From Priapulus caudatus (lineage: Eukaryota > Priapulida > Priapulimorpha > Priapulimorphida > Priapulidae), in the NCBI RefSeq assembly GCF_000485595.1, contig NW_014577258.1:158619-196454 (forward strand): a stretch of DNA of 37,836 bases, read 5' to 3'. Below, piece after piece: positions 1 through 11,305 of this stretch. Every line of letters starts with the position of its first letter. The stretch's first letter is position 1. The notes beneath the pieces were generated by a model. It saw only the letters and a program-made list of their open reading frames with translations, searched no databases and was not told the DNA's origin. The position numbers and the translations under genes are program-made.

Positions 1-79
<79 letters not shown>
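1..79. repeat. (AG)n microsatellite
   Basis: An uninterrupted AG dinucleotide run of about 39 units forms the left edge of the window and probably continues beyond it. It lies downstream of PPP1R37 exon C, presumably in an intron. Confidence 0.98.
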
Positions 80-82
<3 letters not shown>

Positions 83-1829
83 AATATGTTTAACGTAGTA
101 ATAATATTAAGCTAAGTAACGTAGTTATAGTAAGTTATATAGTTATTATAAGTTATAGTAGTAGTAATAATAGTTCGATAACGTAGTGAGTGATAATATT
201 TAGCTAACGTACAGATGACAGTAGTTGATGATGGAGTAGATGATAGTACAGTAGATAGTAGTAGTACAGACGATAGTACAGATCATACAGAGAATGATAA
301 TAGCAGGAGTTAATAATGACAAATTAAACATGAAACATTAATGAAACATTATTAACTCCTGATAATAGTCAGCTAACGTACAATGCACGACACAAATCAG
401 TAACTGCGGTGAAGCCAACTACGCCCCATGATGTATTTTACAATCCCTCTTCCCCCGCTGGGCTAAATGCACGGCAGCGAAATGATGATGAAAAACGCCA
501 ACAAGGGCCGGGGGAGTGGATGCAATCATGATCAGCTACTATATTGCATCCGTCTCATCATGACACAAGCCTAGCGGGGGAGGAAGGCGATGTTTAATTA
601 TACGGCGAGCCCGTTGTATTGAATATGGCCCCCTTGATTTACAGAAACTGCACGCGCAACAACTCACGGGCTTTCCTACATGAAACAAACCTGCAGTCTA
701 TACTTATTCAACCTTTTATCAGAAGAGAGGTCAGAACACGCCAATTCAAACACGGCTCTTTGTTTGAGACCATAACGGATGGAGTGCATAGAAAAACGCG
801 ATATATATAGGTCATATGTAAATTGTAATCATCTAATGCAAACTCATTTTAAATCTCATTCGTTTTCAGTTCTAAATCCCCCAGCAAATTATCACTTGCG
901 TCTAATCTGACGAACTCGTCTTTTCTAGGGTAGGACTTTCTGATGTTAATACTGTACTCACTACAGCACCACCCGCGGATAGGTTTCAAAGTTCCATTAC
1001 GGACACTGCATGAGCTGCACGTGAATTCGCAGTGCAAATCGTGAAAAATACCCGAGAGACGAAGCGCTGCATGGTACACACGCTAACGCGTCGACAACGA
1101 CATATTTGCACGCCCAGTTTACGGGAATATCGCATCAAGTTAAGTGCAACCTCAATTAAGTTATCTCTCACACGACAGTAAAGCCGGTTATCAACTGCTT
1201 ACACACCAATGAGCATCTATCATCTAGTTAAAACGTTGCCATGGAAACACACAAAAGCAATGACGACGTGATCCATTTTCCATTATTTAGCTTATGATGT
1301 CCTTGTAATGGATTCGTGGTGGGTAAATATTGCATCGTGAAATGCTACATAAACGACTAGCTAAACTAATAACTAATAGTAAGACTATAACTAATAATGC
1401 GGTAAATCCTTTCCGCGGTAAAATGAACAGACGTTTTTGAAAATCCCCCTCCCCAAAAAAGAATCACATAAAACAGAAAACTTATAATCGGATGACTCGA
1501 TGAGAAATGTTGAAATTTCGGCGACTATATATTGAGGAATATTAGAAGGTTGATAAGATGATTGTATTTGATGCATAGCGCTCATGTTGCTAGGGTATTA
1601 GGAGACAGATAAGATGACAGTGTTTGAAAACAGTTCTCATGTTACTGGGGAAAATGTGTGGAATCGTGAAGAAGACAAGGAGCAAACATTACATCTTCGC
1701 TGTCGCTGCTAATGCAACGTTATTCGGTGCGTACGTGTGGAATGAAGAACCTTCACAAATAGAGTGACCTCTAGAAATGACGGCTGAATACGTCCCAAAT
1801 ATTTGCAATATATCTAGGTTCTACTATAT
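80..1829. other. Presumed PPP1R37 intron, no gene seen
   Basis: AT-rich sequence with scattered GTAGTA and GATAGTA runs near 100-300, a hairpin element at 295-367, and no convincing coding signal. The short open frames at 619-810 and 849-1171 show no recognisable domain and no splice context. This lies 3' of exon C on the minus strand, so it is presumably intronic. Confidence 0.6.
295..367. mobile_element. Hairpin element H1 (ATCAGGAGT family)
   Basis: The arms read GCAGGAGTTAATAATG and CATTATTAACTCCTG, separated by about 30 bp. This is the same terminal sequence as five other foldback elements in the window (19139, 20992, 21202, 32521, 35281). It has no coding capacity and is best read as a miniature inverted-repeat or foldback element. 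Confidence 0.65.
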
Positions 1830-2165
1830 CTTCTGTTCGTTTTAGTTTGAATACACACTTATCTGGCTTTACTTCTAATCCAGCATACATTCGTATTAGT
1901 TCTAACATACCTTACTTTCGTTTTTGTTCTAACACAATTTACGTTTTCTGTGATTCTAATACATCTTAGTTCTAACATATCTTACTTTTGTTTTATTTCT
2001 AATACATTTACGGACTAACATAGCTTACTTTCATTTCAGTTGTAATAGTCCTCAGCAATACTACATTTTTCGCTCCTATGTATTTCTAACTCATCACACT
2101 TTCGTTTCAGTTGTAATAAACCTTAGCAATACTACACTTTTCTTCCCCTTTATTTCTAACTCATC
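1830..2165. repeat. Degenerate ~30-bp tandem repeat
   Basis: Variants of TTCTAACATACCTTACTTTC and GTTTCAGTTGTAATA recur at irregular ~30-45 bp spacing up to about 45 bp from the exon C donor. The two right-hand units (about 2030-2085 and 2098-2160) are the most alike. The repeat is old and non-coding. Confidence 0.6.
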
Positions 2166-2212
2166 CTCATTCTAACACAGCTTAACTCCTGCACGAAGCC
2201 GTGATGACTCAC

Positions 2213-2363
2213 CAAGGATCATGAGAGGGCGGCCAGAGAGAGCACACGCCTCCATGTGCAGCGTCACAAGGCCGTTGTTGACGCGCAGCGCACGGCCGAG
2301 CAGCGGCAGGCTCTGATCATTCAACGTCGTGTTGCGACAGTCCAGGTACTCCAAACACGGCGT
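2213..2363 (-). CDS. PPP1R37: PPP1R37-like exon C
   Basis: This 151-nt exon starts in phase 0 after a cttgcag acceptor and ends in phase 1 at CTTG|gtgagt. It encodes [20 protein letters not shown], then [20 protein letters not shown] and [10 protein letters not shown]. Family features are the YLDxRNT leucine-rich-repeat core and the SGRPLM motif. Its acceptor and first 12 bases are one unit of a 22-bp minisatellite that continues upstream in the intron, so competing acceptors are present (see findings). Confidence 0.9.
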
Positions 2364-2742
2364 CTGCAAGACACAAACATGGCGTCCGTAAGAGACAAAC
2401 ATGGCGTCTGCACGACACAAACATGGCGTCTGTGAGACACAAATATGGCGTTCGCACGACACAAACATCGTGTTACAACGAAAACAAATTAACGGAGCAA
2501 AAATGAGAACATCGAGCTCTCCCATTCGAGAGCTTTTTACGCCCCCGCTGGACAGTTAATGGGTTGCTGCTACACATCACGTTACCGCGCATCACGCACA
2601 CTCAGAGAAATAACCACGCGCCGAAGTTCAATGAAAGCAAGGCCCGGCGCAAATTCCAACTCAATGACTCGCTCGCAATGGATCAATAGATTTTTTGTGA
2701 TCGATTCCCTGCATGAAAAATCAGCAATACAGGGATACCGAC

Positions 2743-2775
<33 letters not shown>

Positions 2776-5700
2776 AAACATGTAATGCTAATGACGAACA
2801 TCACGACAATAACTATGATAGCAATGACGACGACGATAACAACGATGACAACGACGACGATGACGACGACGACGACGACGACGACGATAACAACGATGAC
2901 GACGACGACGATAACGACGATGAGCGCGTACAGCATACATCACTAAAATTTTACTCGTGCAGTGACCTATAATTACGGCCTCATAGAGAAATTTTCCGAA
3001 CGAAATCAACTTATCGCTAATGGATGAGAAAACGCCGCCCGTGTACATGGTGCATAGAACCCTGCATCTCTGAAGCATGCGCGCGGCAACACAACACTGA
3101 ACCCTCTCTCTCCTCACATCGCAAAATGCAGATGAAGAAAAAAGGAGGACTTGGGGGCTGATATCCACTAGATCTCGCCAATCGACCTATCATACTGGGC
3201 GAGATAATGACCACGCGACCTCTGCGATGTTATGTCTAGGTCGATCAAACTCACGAGGTTTGTACGTGGTTTTCACACGTATGCGAGAAATTGTCGACTT
3301 TGTGACACTTCGTCGCCATGCACTGTCTTTTAGGAGGTCCCATAAAACTGCCGATAGGTCATCGCTGCCTGCCCGCCACTTCCGGCGAACGGGTTGAATA
3401 AAAATGTAACGTGTTTGGGCGGCAGGAGATTAGGTTCGCCTTGTATGCTACTATAGCCACAGCTGCCTCAGCATCTGCCGCCGTCGCCGCCACGCCACCC
3501 TTCACCACGCCACACTTACGCCCACCTTAGTGCTCTGAGATGTACGTGGGTCTAACGCGGCCGACTGCGCGCGACAAGTGAATTAGCAGGCAGGGAAATC
3601 GGCTCGGGCGGCTTACGTCGCAGTGCTAATCCTGCGTGCTCGCGTGATCCAGCCAAGACGCGCGCGTGCACTCACGCCCCGGAGAGGGGGTTACTGCTGC
3701 TACTGCTGCTGCTGCTGCTACTGCTACTGCTACTGCTGCTGCTGCTGCTGCTACTGCCTATGCCACTTGCATACGCTACTGCTACTGCTACTGCTACTGC
3801 TACTGCCACTGCCTACTGCTACTGCTACTAGCTACTGCTTACTGCCTACTGCTACTCTACTGCTACTACATGCTATCTACTGCTGCTGCTGCTGCTGTGC
3901 TGCTGCTCTGCGTATATTACTACTTACTAATCTTGCTGCTTGCTGCTGCTGCTGCTCGCTGCTGCTGGTGAGCTGCTGCTGCTGCTGCTACTATTGCCCC
4001 CACTGCCGCCGCTGCTGCTGCTACTACTGCTGCTGCTGCTGCTGTCAGAAACAGATGGGGAGCCAAGAGGCCCTTTCTCAGTTCTGGCACTAAGACGAGG
4101 TGCAGGGAAATCGTCGGGCAATGAGAATGACTATATGCTAGTAATGTTCTAGAATGTTTGCAGTGAGCTCTAACACAGAGCTGGGATTCAAATGGATAAC
4201 ATCCCCTCTCCTCCCACCACCCCACCGCATTCAATGCCCCTCTTCAGGGAGGCAAGTCCTCTTCCTCTCCCCCGCAACTTAAATGTAGAGCAGTGAGCCC
4301 CACGCACCCACGCAAATCAGAAAATCGCAGTAGCGGGTAATGTCACAGCTGGCCAAGCTGCTACACGGCTGCCGATTACAATTACTCCTCCCACACAGCC
4401 ACACACCCCCGCACAACTTCCGCCTCCCACACACAGCCTCGCACAACTCTCCCTCCCTCTCCGCACACACACAGACAGATGAGTATAGGTGCCGTGGGTG
4501 TAAAATGAAACACTACGTCTACGTGACGCAGGCAACGTTTCTAGTAGAAACCATAACATGAATTGATGCACTGGAGACGTACATTAGGAACTGATAATTG
4601 ATGCCGTAGCTACGATTGAATTATTGAACTTTTAGTTACGGACATTAATTGAGCTGTAGACTACGTGACATTAATTATGCCGTAGCTACGTGACAATTAA
4701 TTATCTGTACTACTTGACATTAGTTTTCTGGTGATTGTGTGGGTATTATGCATAGCGTTAGGACGTTATTGATGTCTGTAAGCTACGTGACATTATTGAT
4801 GCATATGTGCTTAATGTATGCTGTGCAATACTTGACATTAATTGAGCACGTAGACTAGGTGAATTTCTTGGAGCTGTAGCTAGTGACATATTATAATCTG
4901 TACGTGAGAATAAGATTGACATTTAATTGATGCCTAGTACCGCTGACAATTCATTGAAGCATGTAGAACTACGCAGAATTAATTTATGCGTAGCTATCGT
5001 GACATTAATTGAAGCTTAGCTACGTACATTAATTGATAACCTTAGTCACGCTGACATTAATTGATGCGTTAGCACACGTGAGATTAATTGAAGCTTTGCT
5101 ACTTGACGATTAATTGACTTCCGTACTACTGACTTATTTGAGCCTTAGCTACTCGACATTAAATTGTTGCGTAGCTAGTGGACATTATATGATGCTGTAG
5201 CTACGTGACAATAATTGATACCGTAGCTCGCATCGCGTACCTAATGATCCGTAAGCGCTACCGTGCATTATTTTGAATGTAGCTACGCGACATCATTGAT
5301 GCTGTCACTACGGACTTATTTGAAGGCTGTAGCCTACGCGAAATTAAATGATGATGTTGCTTACGTGCAATTATTTTGCAAGTTAGTCCTAAGCGACATT
5401 ATTGAAAGCTTGTAGCTACGTACATTATTGAAGCTGTAGCTTACATGTGATTTATTTAAGCTGTAGCACAGTGAATTATTGCAGCTGTAACTAGTTAATT
5501 ATATTGAAGCTGTAGCTACGTGACATTAATGGACAGCTGTAGCTAGCGGTGGAGATGTAGTGTTGAAGCTTTAGCTATACGTGACACCTATAATTGAAAG
5601 CTGTTAGACATCGCGTGACATTATGTTAAGCTGTAGCTGGATCGGACGATTATTTGAAGGCGATGTAGCTCCGCGACTTTAATTATGCTTTCTTTAGCTT

Positions 5701-7308
5701 ACGTGACATAGTTGAAGCTGTAGACTAACGTGCATTATTTGAAGTTAGCTACGCGACATTAATTTATGCTGTAGCTACGTGACATTAATTGATGCTGTAG
5801 CTACGTGACAATAATTGATACCGTAGCTACGCGACATTAATTGATGCTGTAGCTACGTGACATTATTTGAAGCTGTAGCTACGCGACATTAATTGATGCT
5901 GTAGCTACGTGACATTATTTGAAGCTGTAGCTACGTGACATTATTTGAAGCTGTAGCTACGCGACATTAATTGATGCTGTAGCTACGTGACATTATTTGA
6001 AGCTGTAGCTACGGGGTTTCGCGTGGCGGTGTGGGATGCTGACCAGCCTCGGGAAGCATATAGCGTATAGCAGCAACTGTACATCTTCACTCTTGTTCGT
6101 GGCTGAATGCTGCGAGGACAGCTGTCATTGTCGTTAGTAGGTGGCTTCAGCATCGCTGCTTAATTACTAACTAACATTAATTATCATGATTATATAAACC
6201 ACACATACGCAGCACGCACGCATGCATGAATGCACGCAATCATGTTCATGTTCACGCACGCACACATGCACGCAAGCGCAAGCATGTACATGCGCACACA
6301 CACACACACATGTACATACACTCACGCACGCACGCACGCACGCACGCGCGCACGCACGCACACACATTTACATACACGCATGCACCCATGCACCTGCATA
6401 CACACACGCACACACGCACGACCCCCTCCGTCCACCACCAATCCAGCGAGGGAACCGCTGTGAGGCACAAGTCGAGCAGCTAATGGACCGATGAGACCGC
6501 GTGACACGGGGATGTCATCCCCCCCCGCGGCATTACACCGTTACACAAGCCACCCATGACGTCACCGCTCCCGCCGGTAAACTCTCCGAGTGCGTTCGTG
6601 TTGAGCAAGACTTTCTGTAAACTCCCATAGGTGGGTGGTCACTCAACCACGGTTCGTACGTCTGAGGGGTGAAACCTTTCTCTCCCCGAGAAATATTTAG
6701 GAGATATTCAGATGAAGTACAAAGTTCATTTTGTATGGGCCGCGAGGGATTTTAGCCTATGAAGGATCCCTGCACCTTGTTATCTCCCAAGCAACGATTA
6801 GCAAACAAACCTTTGCTGCGCAATGAATATTTCATGCACCAGAATAGACAGCTGCGCAATTTCAATACCTTTCTAGGACCAAGTGTAAAAAAACAACGAA
6901 TTTTCTAGGACTTTCCAGACTCAGAAAATTGAAATAAATAATTCTCGGATTTCCAGACGTGCTGCAACACGTGTTACGAACCCACAACATGCTTCTGTCT
7001 CCGGTGAGCGAGACGCGTGTCTCAAACGAGTGAGTGAGGAGGAGGGGAGTGGGTCGACGTCGCGGCGTGTCGATGGAGCCTTACCCTCTTGATCATGCGT
7101 GCGCACGCTTGCCAGCCCCGAGGCCCAATGTTCTTGTTGAAAGACAGGTTGAGCTTGGTCGCCGATTCGTAGAACTCTAGCATGTCAAATACAGTTGCCA
7201 CGCCCTGAAACAAACATACGAATAGGGCTGTGAGGTACGTCAGAAACACTGCTGCTACTGCTGCTGTTGTTGTTGTTGTTGTTGTTTTCGTTATTTCGCA
7301 TGTGATCC

Positions 7309-7362
<54 letters not shown>

Positions 7363-7909
7363 CACACACACAAGGCAGTATATGTACTAGACAGTACAAA
7401 CATCCGACCTTATAAAAATAAATTTTTATCAGATTGCACCGCGTGAACACAGTGTGTACTGTGATTGTAGTGTTTCAATGTTATTTAAACTGTTATCTTT
7501 AGATATCAGTGCACACAACCACACATGCGAGACACGACCCCTTACAACTCAGTGGGCAAGGGAGCGTCACAGAGAACGTGACATACAGGTAATAACTAAT
7601 AATGTCGTATGCTTGACTGTAAACCTATGAGCGAACGTTGTCACGATAGATAAGACGCACCGGTTACACGTCTGACAGCGTTTATTGATACATGTTCCAT
7701 TTCCGTCTCATGTCACGTACATACACGTAGGTAGAAGGTATCCGTAACACAAGAGCCCGTCCTCAGCAATGACATTAGTCTAAACAATTTTTCTCACTCG
7801 ACAGCGATTTTTTTACAATGAGTTGGACTTTCTTTCCCCTTATCATTTTCTACTTCTATTTTATTAACTATTTCTATTCCTTTCTCTCTCATGGTACCCC
7901 TCAATCGCT

Positions 7910-7949
<40 letters not shown>

Positions 7950-8014
7950 CTCTCTCTCTATCTTGCTATATATATATCAAGATTCCATAATAGAAAATTT
8001 CTATTATGGACTCT

Positions 8015-8063
<49 letters not shown>

Positions 8064-11000
8064 ATAATTGATTGATGGCTAGGCATTATCATATTCATTA
8101 TCGCCTCCAACAATTAGAATCGTCTGTATCTACAAGAAACGCTGTAATGAGGCTAACCTGACCATGCAACTCAATGGCAATGCCACAAAGCGGAGAGATC
8201 GAAATACCTTTTACATGGAGGAGAATATAGTTCTTGTCTGAGATGGGAATGGAACGAATACAATTGATTCATTTGATGAATATTGTTAACTCTGAAGAGG
8301 AAAAATTAATGCTCCCACAGAACGCATGTACACACCACCCACACGGCCGAACGCTACGGCACGCACGCACCGCCGCACGCACGCTCACACAACATTCACG
8401 CAACTGCACCCCATTGCACGTACAAAACTGCACCGGTTCACGCACAAACACATACACGCGCGCGCACATGCACGCAAGCACGCAAACACGCACACGCACT
8501 GACGCACGCACATTGTATGGTATAGCATCTCATTCTAGCATTCTCATATTCATTCACAAAGTAAACACAAACAGCGCAGTAAACGGAAAACCTACAATGT
8601 CAGCATATGCTGTGCACTATAGGCCGCCGCCCGATGCATTAAATTAATCTGCATTTAGTGGGCTATAACTAGGAAAATTATCTCAATATACTACTCATGA
8701 ATGTTTTATCTCTGATTAAGCCGGCTGGATGTAATAGCTGGGGGTGTGATAGCATGACAACTATCTGGGCTACTAAAGTGCACTGCTTATTCTCACCTAT
8801 CTTTTTAGAAATGGCGCGCTGCATTCACGTTTGCGTTTGAAGAAAACCCCCCAAAAAACAAGCAGCACATAATGTTGTCATCGGAGTAGAGATTCGCAGC
8901 GTAGACTAAACGTTCTCTTCGCACCAAAGCCACTGCGTTCTACAAACATACCACACAACAGCGCCCTCACCCACACACCACCCGCACACAGCGCGCACAC
9001 ACCACACACATCACACCACACACACATCACAAGCAACACGCAGAAGAAAGCCACAGCCGCGCACACAGCAATTTACGGAACGGACCAACAAGCCCACACC
9101 CACACGCACTAAGACTAAACGAAAAAACCCAGCACAACCACACAAACAACTACACACAGATCAGACACAACAACACACACGCGCGCGCGCGCACACACAC
9201 GTCCATTTAAAATGCCATCACTCCTCCGAAAGGCTACCGAGTAAATATTTATTTCCAGCACTGAATGGAAGCTGATGATGGTGGGGATCTATCGTCATTC
9301 ATGGTGATGGTGATGGTGAGCCGTGGCTTCACAGCACCCATCATTGGCTGCATGGTTAGTTTCTGCTGGCCAGCAAATAGCCCTGTAGACAGCCCCTCGT
9401 GCAAACATTCCGTGCAAACACATACCGCTATTGCCTAGAGAATAATCAAACAACTGATGCGCTGATATATAGGGTACCATCTACAAAATACCACACACGC
9501 TAGCGCCGCACGCACCACGTGCACGGCACGAACGCACGGCTACGGGGCACGCACGCACGCACGCACCGCAACACGCACACAAATGGTTGCGGGGCAGAGT
9601 GGACGACTATATTATGTATATATATATCTTATAGCTGCGGGTAACAGCGCTGCGCTGGTAAATCGTGTCTACTCCAATTAATAATACTATTTTTTCTAAT
9701 ATATAGGACAGCAGTAGGAACATTGGGTCAACATACGACAATGACATTGCAGCCCTAATATCATATTTAGCCAATCGGTCTAAATATAAGATAATAAGCA
9801 TGGGAAAAAACTGTTACGATTATGAATTATCTGTGCAGCACAACCAACTTAGAACCCTCTGAGACATAATATTAATAGTAATGGCTCATAGGGTCTATGT
9901 GCCCCAGGTATACTCCGGAACGTAGCCTGGTGCTATTTGATCTGGTTACGGGTTAGGGGATCGTTGGGTTAGGGGAGTAGGCGTAAGGCGACTACACTAA
10001 AATCAGTTAGTGATGTTAGGCGAGGTACGGTCCTGAGTATATGATAGTGATAGGTACGTTTCGGTATACCACCAGGTAACGCGAGGTAGTTTCCCGCATA
10101 TCCCGGGGGGGGGGACACAGACCCTCTGAGCACTATATGGAGGTAAACATGCACAAAAACTTATTTTTATATAATGAACATGTACACTGGGTTGGACTTG
10201 TCGTTTAAAGCCTCTTGATAAACAATGATTTTCGTGTTATTCTCTGGTGCAAATATTGAAGAGATTCAAGTGCGTATCCAACTGTTAAGTCTCCCCCACG
10301 TAGGTCAGCTATCCATGTGAGATCGACGCGAATAAAGAGAAATTCAATATATTAGTATAGATAAGAGACAGGCCACGAGTGGGATCTGTGTCGCCTGGAT
10401 TATATGTGCTTAGTGAACTTGCTTGCGCAACATGCACATTGAAAATAAGGATTTTTGTATGAATAAGAAAAGTGCTAGCTTTGAATGGTACAATGATTCT
10501 CAATCGAGCATCTGAACGGCGTAAACTGCTTGAACTGATAGTGGAGTAGTGCTTGACTGGCCGATGGTTATGCTCTGTTTTAGTTTCGAATTCGGTTTCG
10601 GTTCACAATACCACAGGCAGCTGATGATATCAATGAGGTGAGGGCAAGAAAATCAATAGTCATAATGGGCTGTGTGCTGACATTACGTGTGAAGATTGCG
10701 AATGAGGGTTTTTCACGGATTATTCGGGAGTTTGCTCGTTTGACAAGGTTTTTTACAGCTACGAACACGCCGGAGTATAGTGAAGATGGCCCTGTGAAAA
10801 ATTGCATCCAAATTCGACTTGCGCGCTTTACGCGCCTATGGGAAATACATAATTAGATACAGTGTACATAGATTTACCATACATAGATAGCCCGTTACGA
10901 ACTCAATAATAATTAGATTATATAGTAGAGATGTCTGTCAACTGTGCATGAAAGAGCGAGGTTTAGCTAAGAAACTGTTCAACTTTGGTGTGTGAGCATG

Positions 11001-11253
11001 AGTGAGTGAATGTCTGAGTGAGCGAGTGAATGCGCCATCTATGCATATATTACAAAATGAAAATAAATTCGTAAACTAATAAAACTTACATACTTAAACT
11101 ACTTAGAACAATTAACATTTAACATTATTAACAAAAATAACAAAGTAATAAATATAATTAAAATAAACGTAAAACAACAGCATCACCGTCGCACACACAC
11201 GCACACATCCGCATGCACGCATGCAAGCACGCACATACGCACACACACACACA

Positions 11254-11305
<52 letters not shown>

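Noticed and set aside
3623-4234. Several 60-156-codon open frames on both strands
   Set aside because: All are poly-Cys, poly-Leu, poly-Ala or poly-Ser frames created by the CTG/CTA array; no start context, domain or splice evidence.
4560-6013. CRISPR-like array
   Set aside because: Units are contiguous with no unique spacers; this is a satellite in an animal genome.
8234-8647. 137-codon plus-strand frame
   Set aside because: Middle third is CACGCA microsatellite; ends have no recognisable domain.
10580-10856. Overlapping 72- and 75-codon frames on opposite strands
   Set aside because: Neither has a domain, splice context or coding-like composition; mutual overlap suggests chance.
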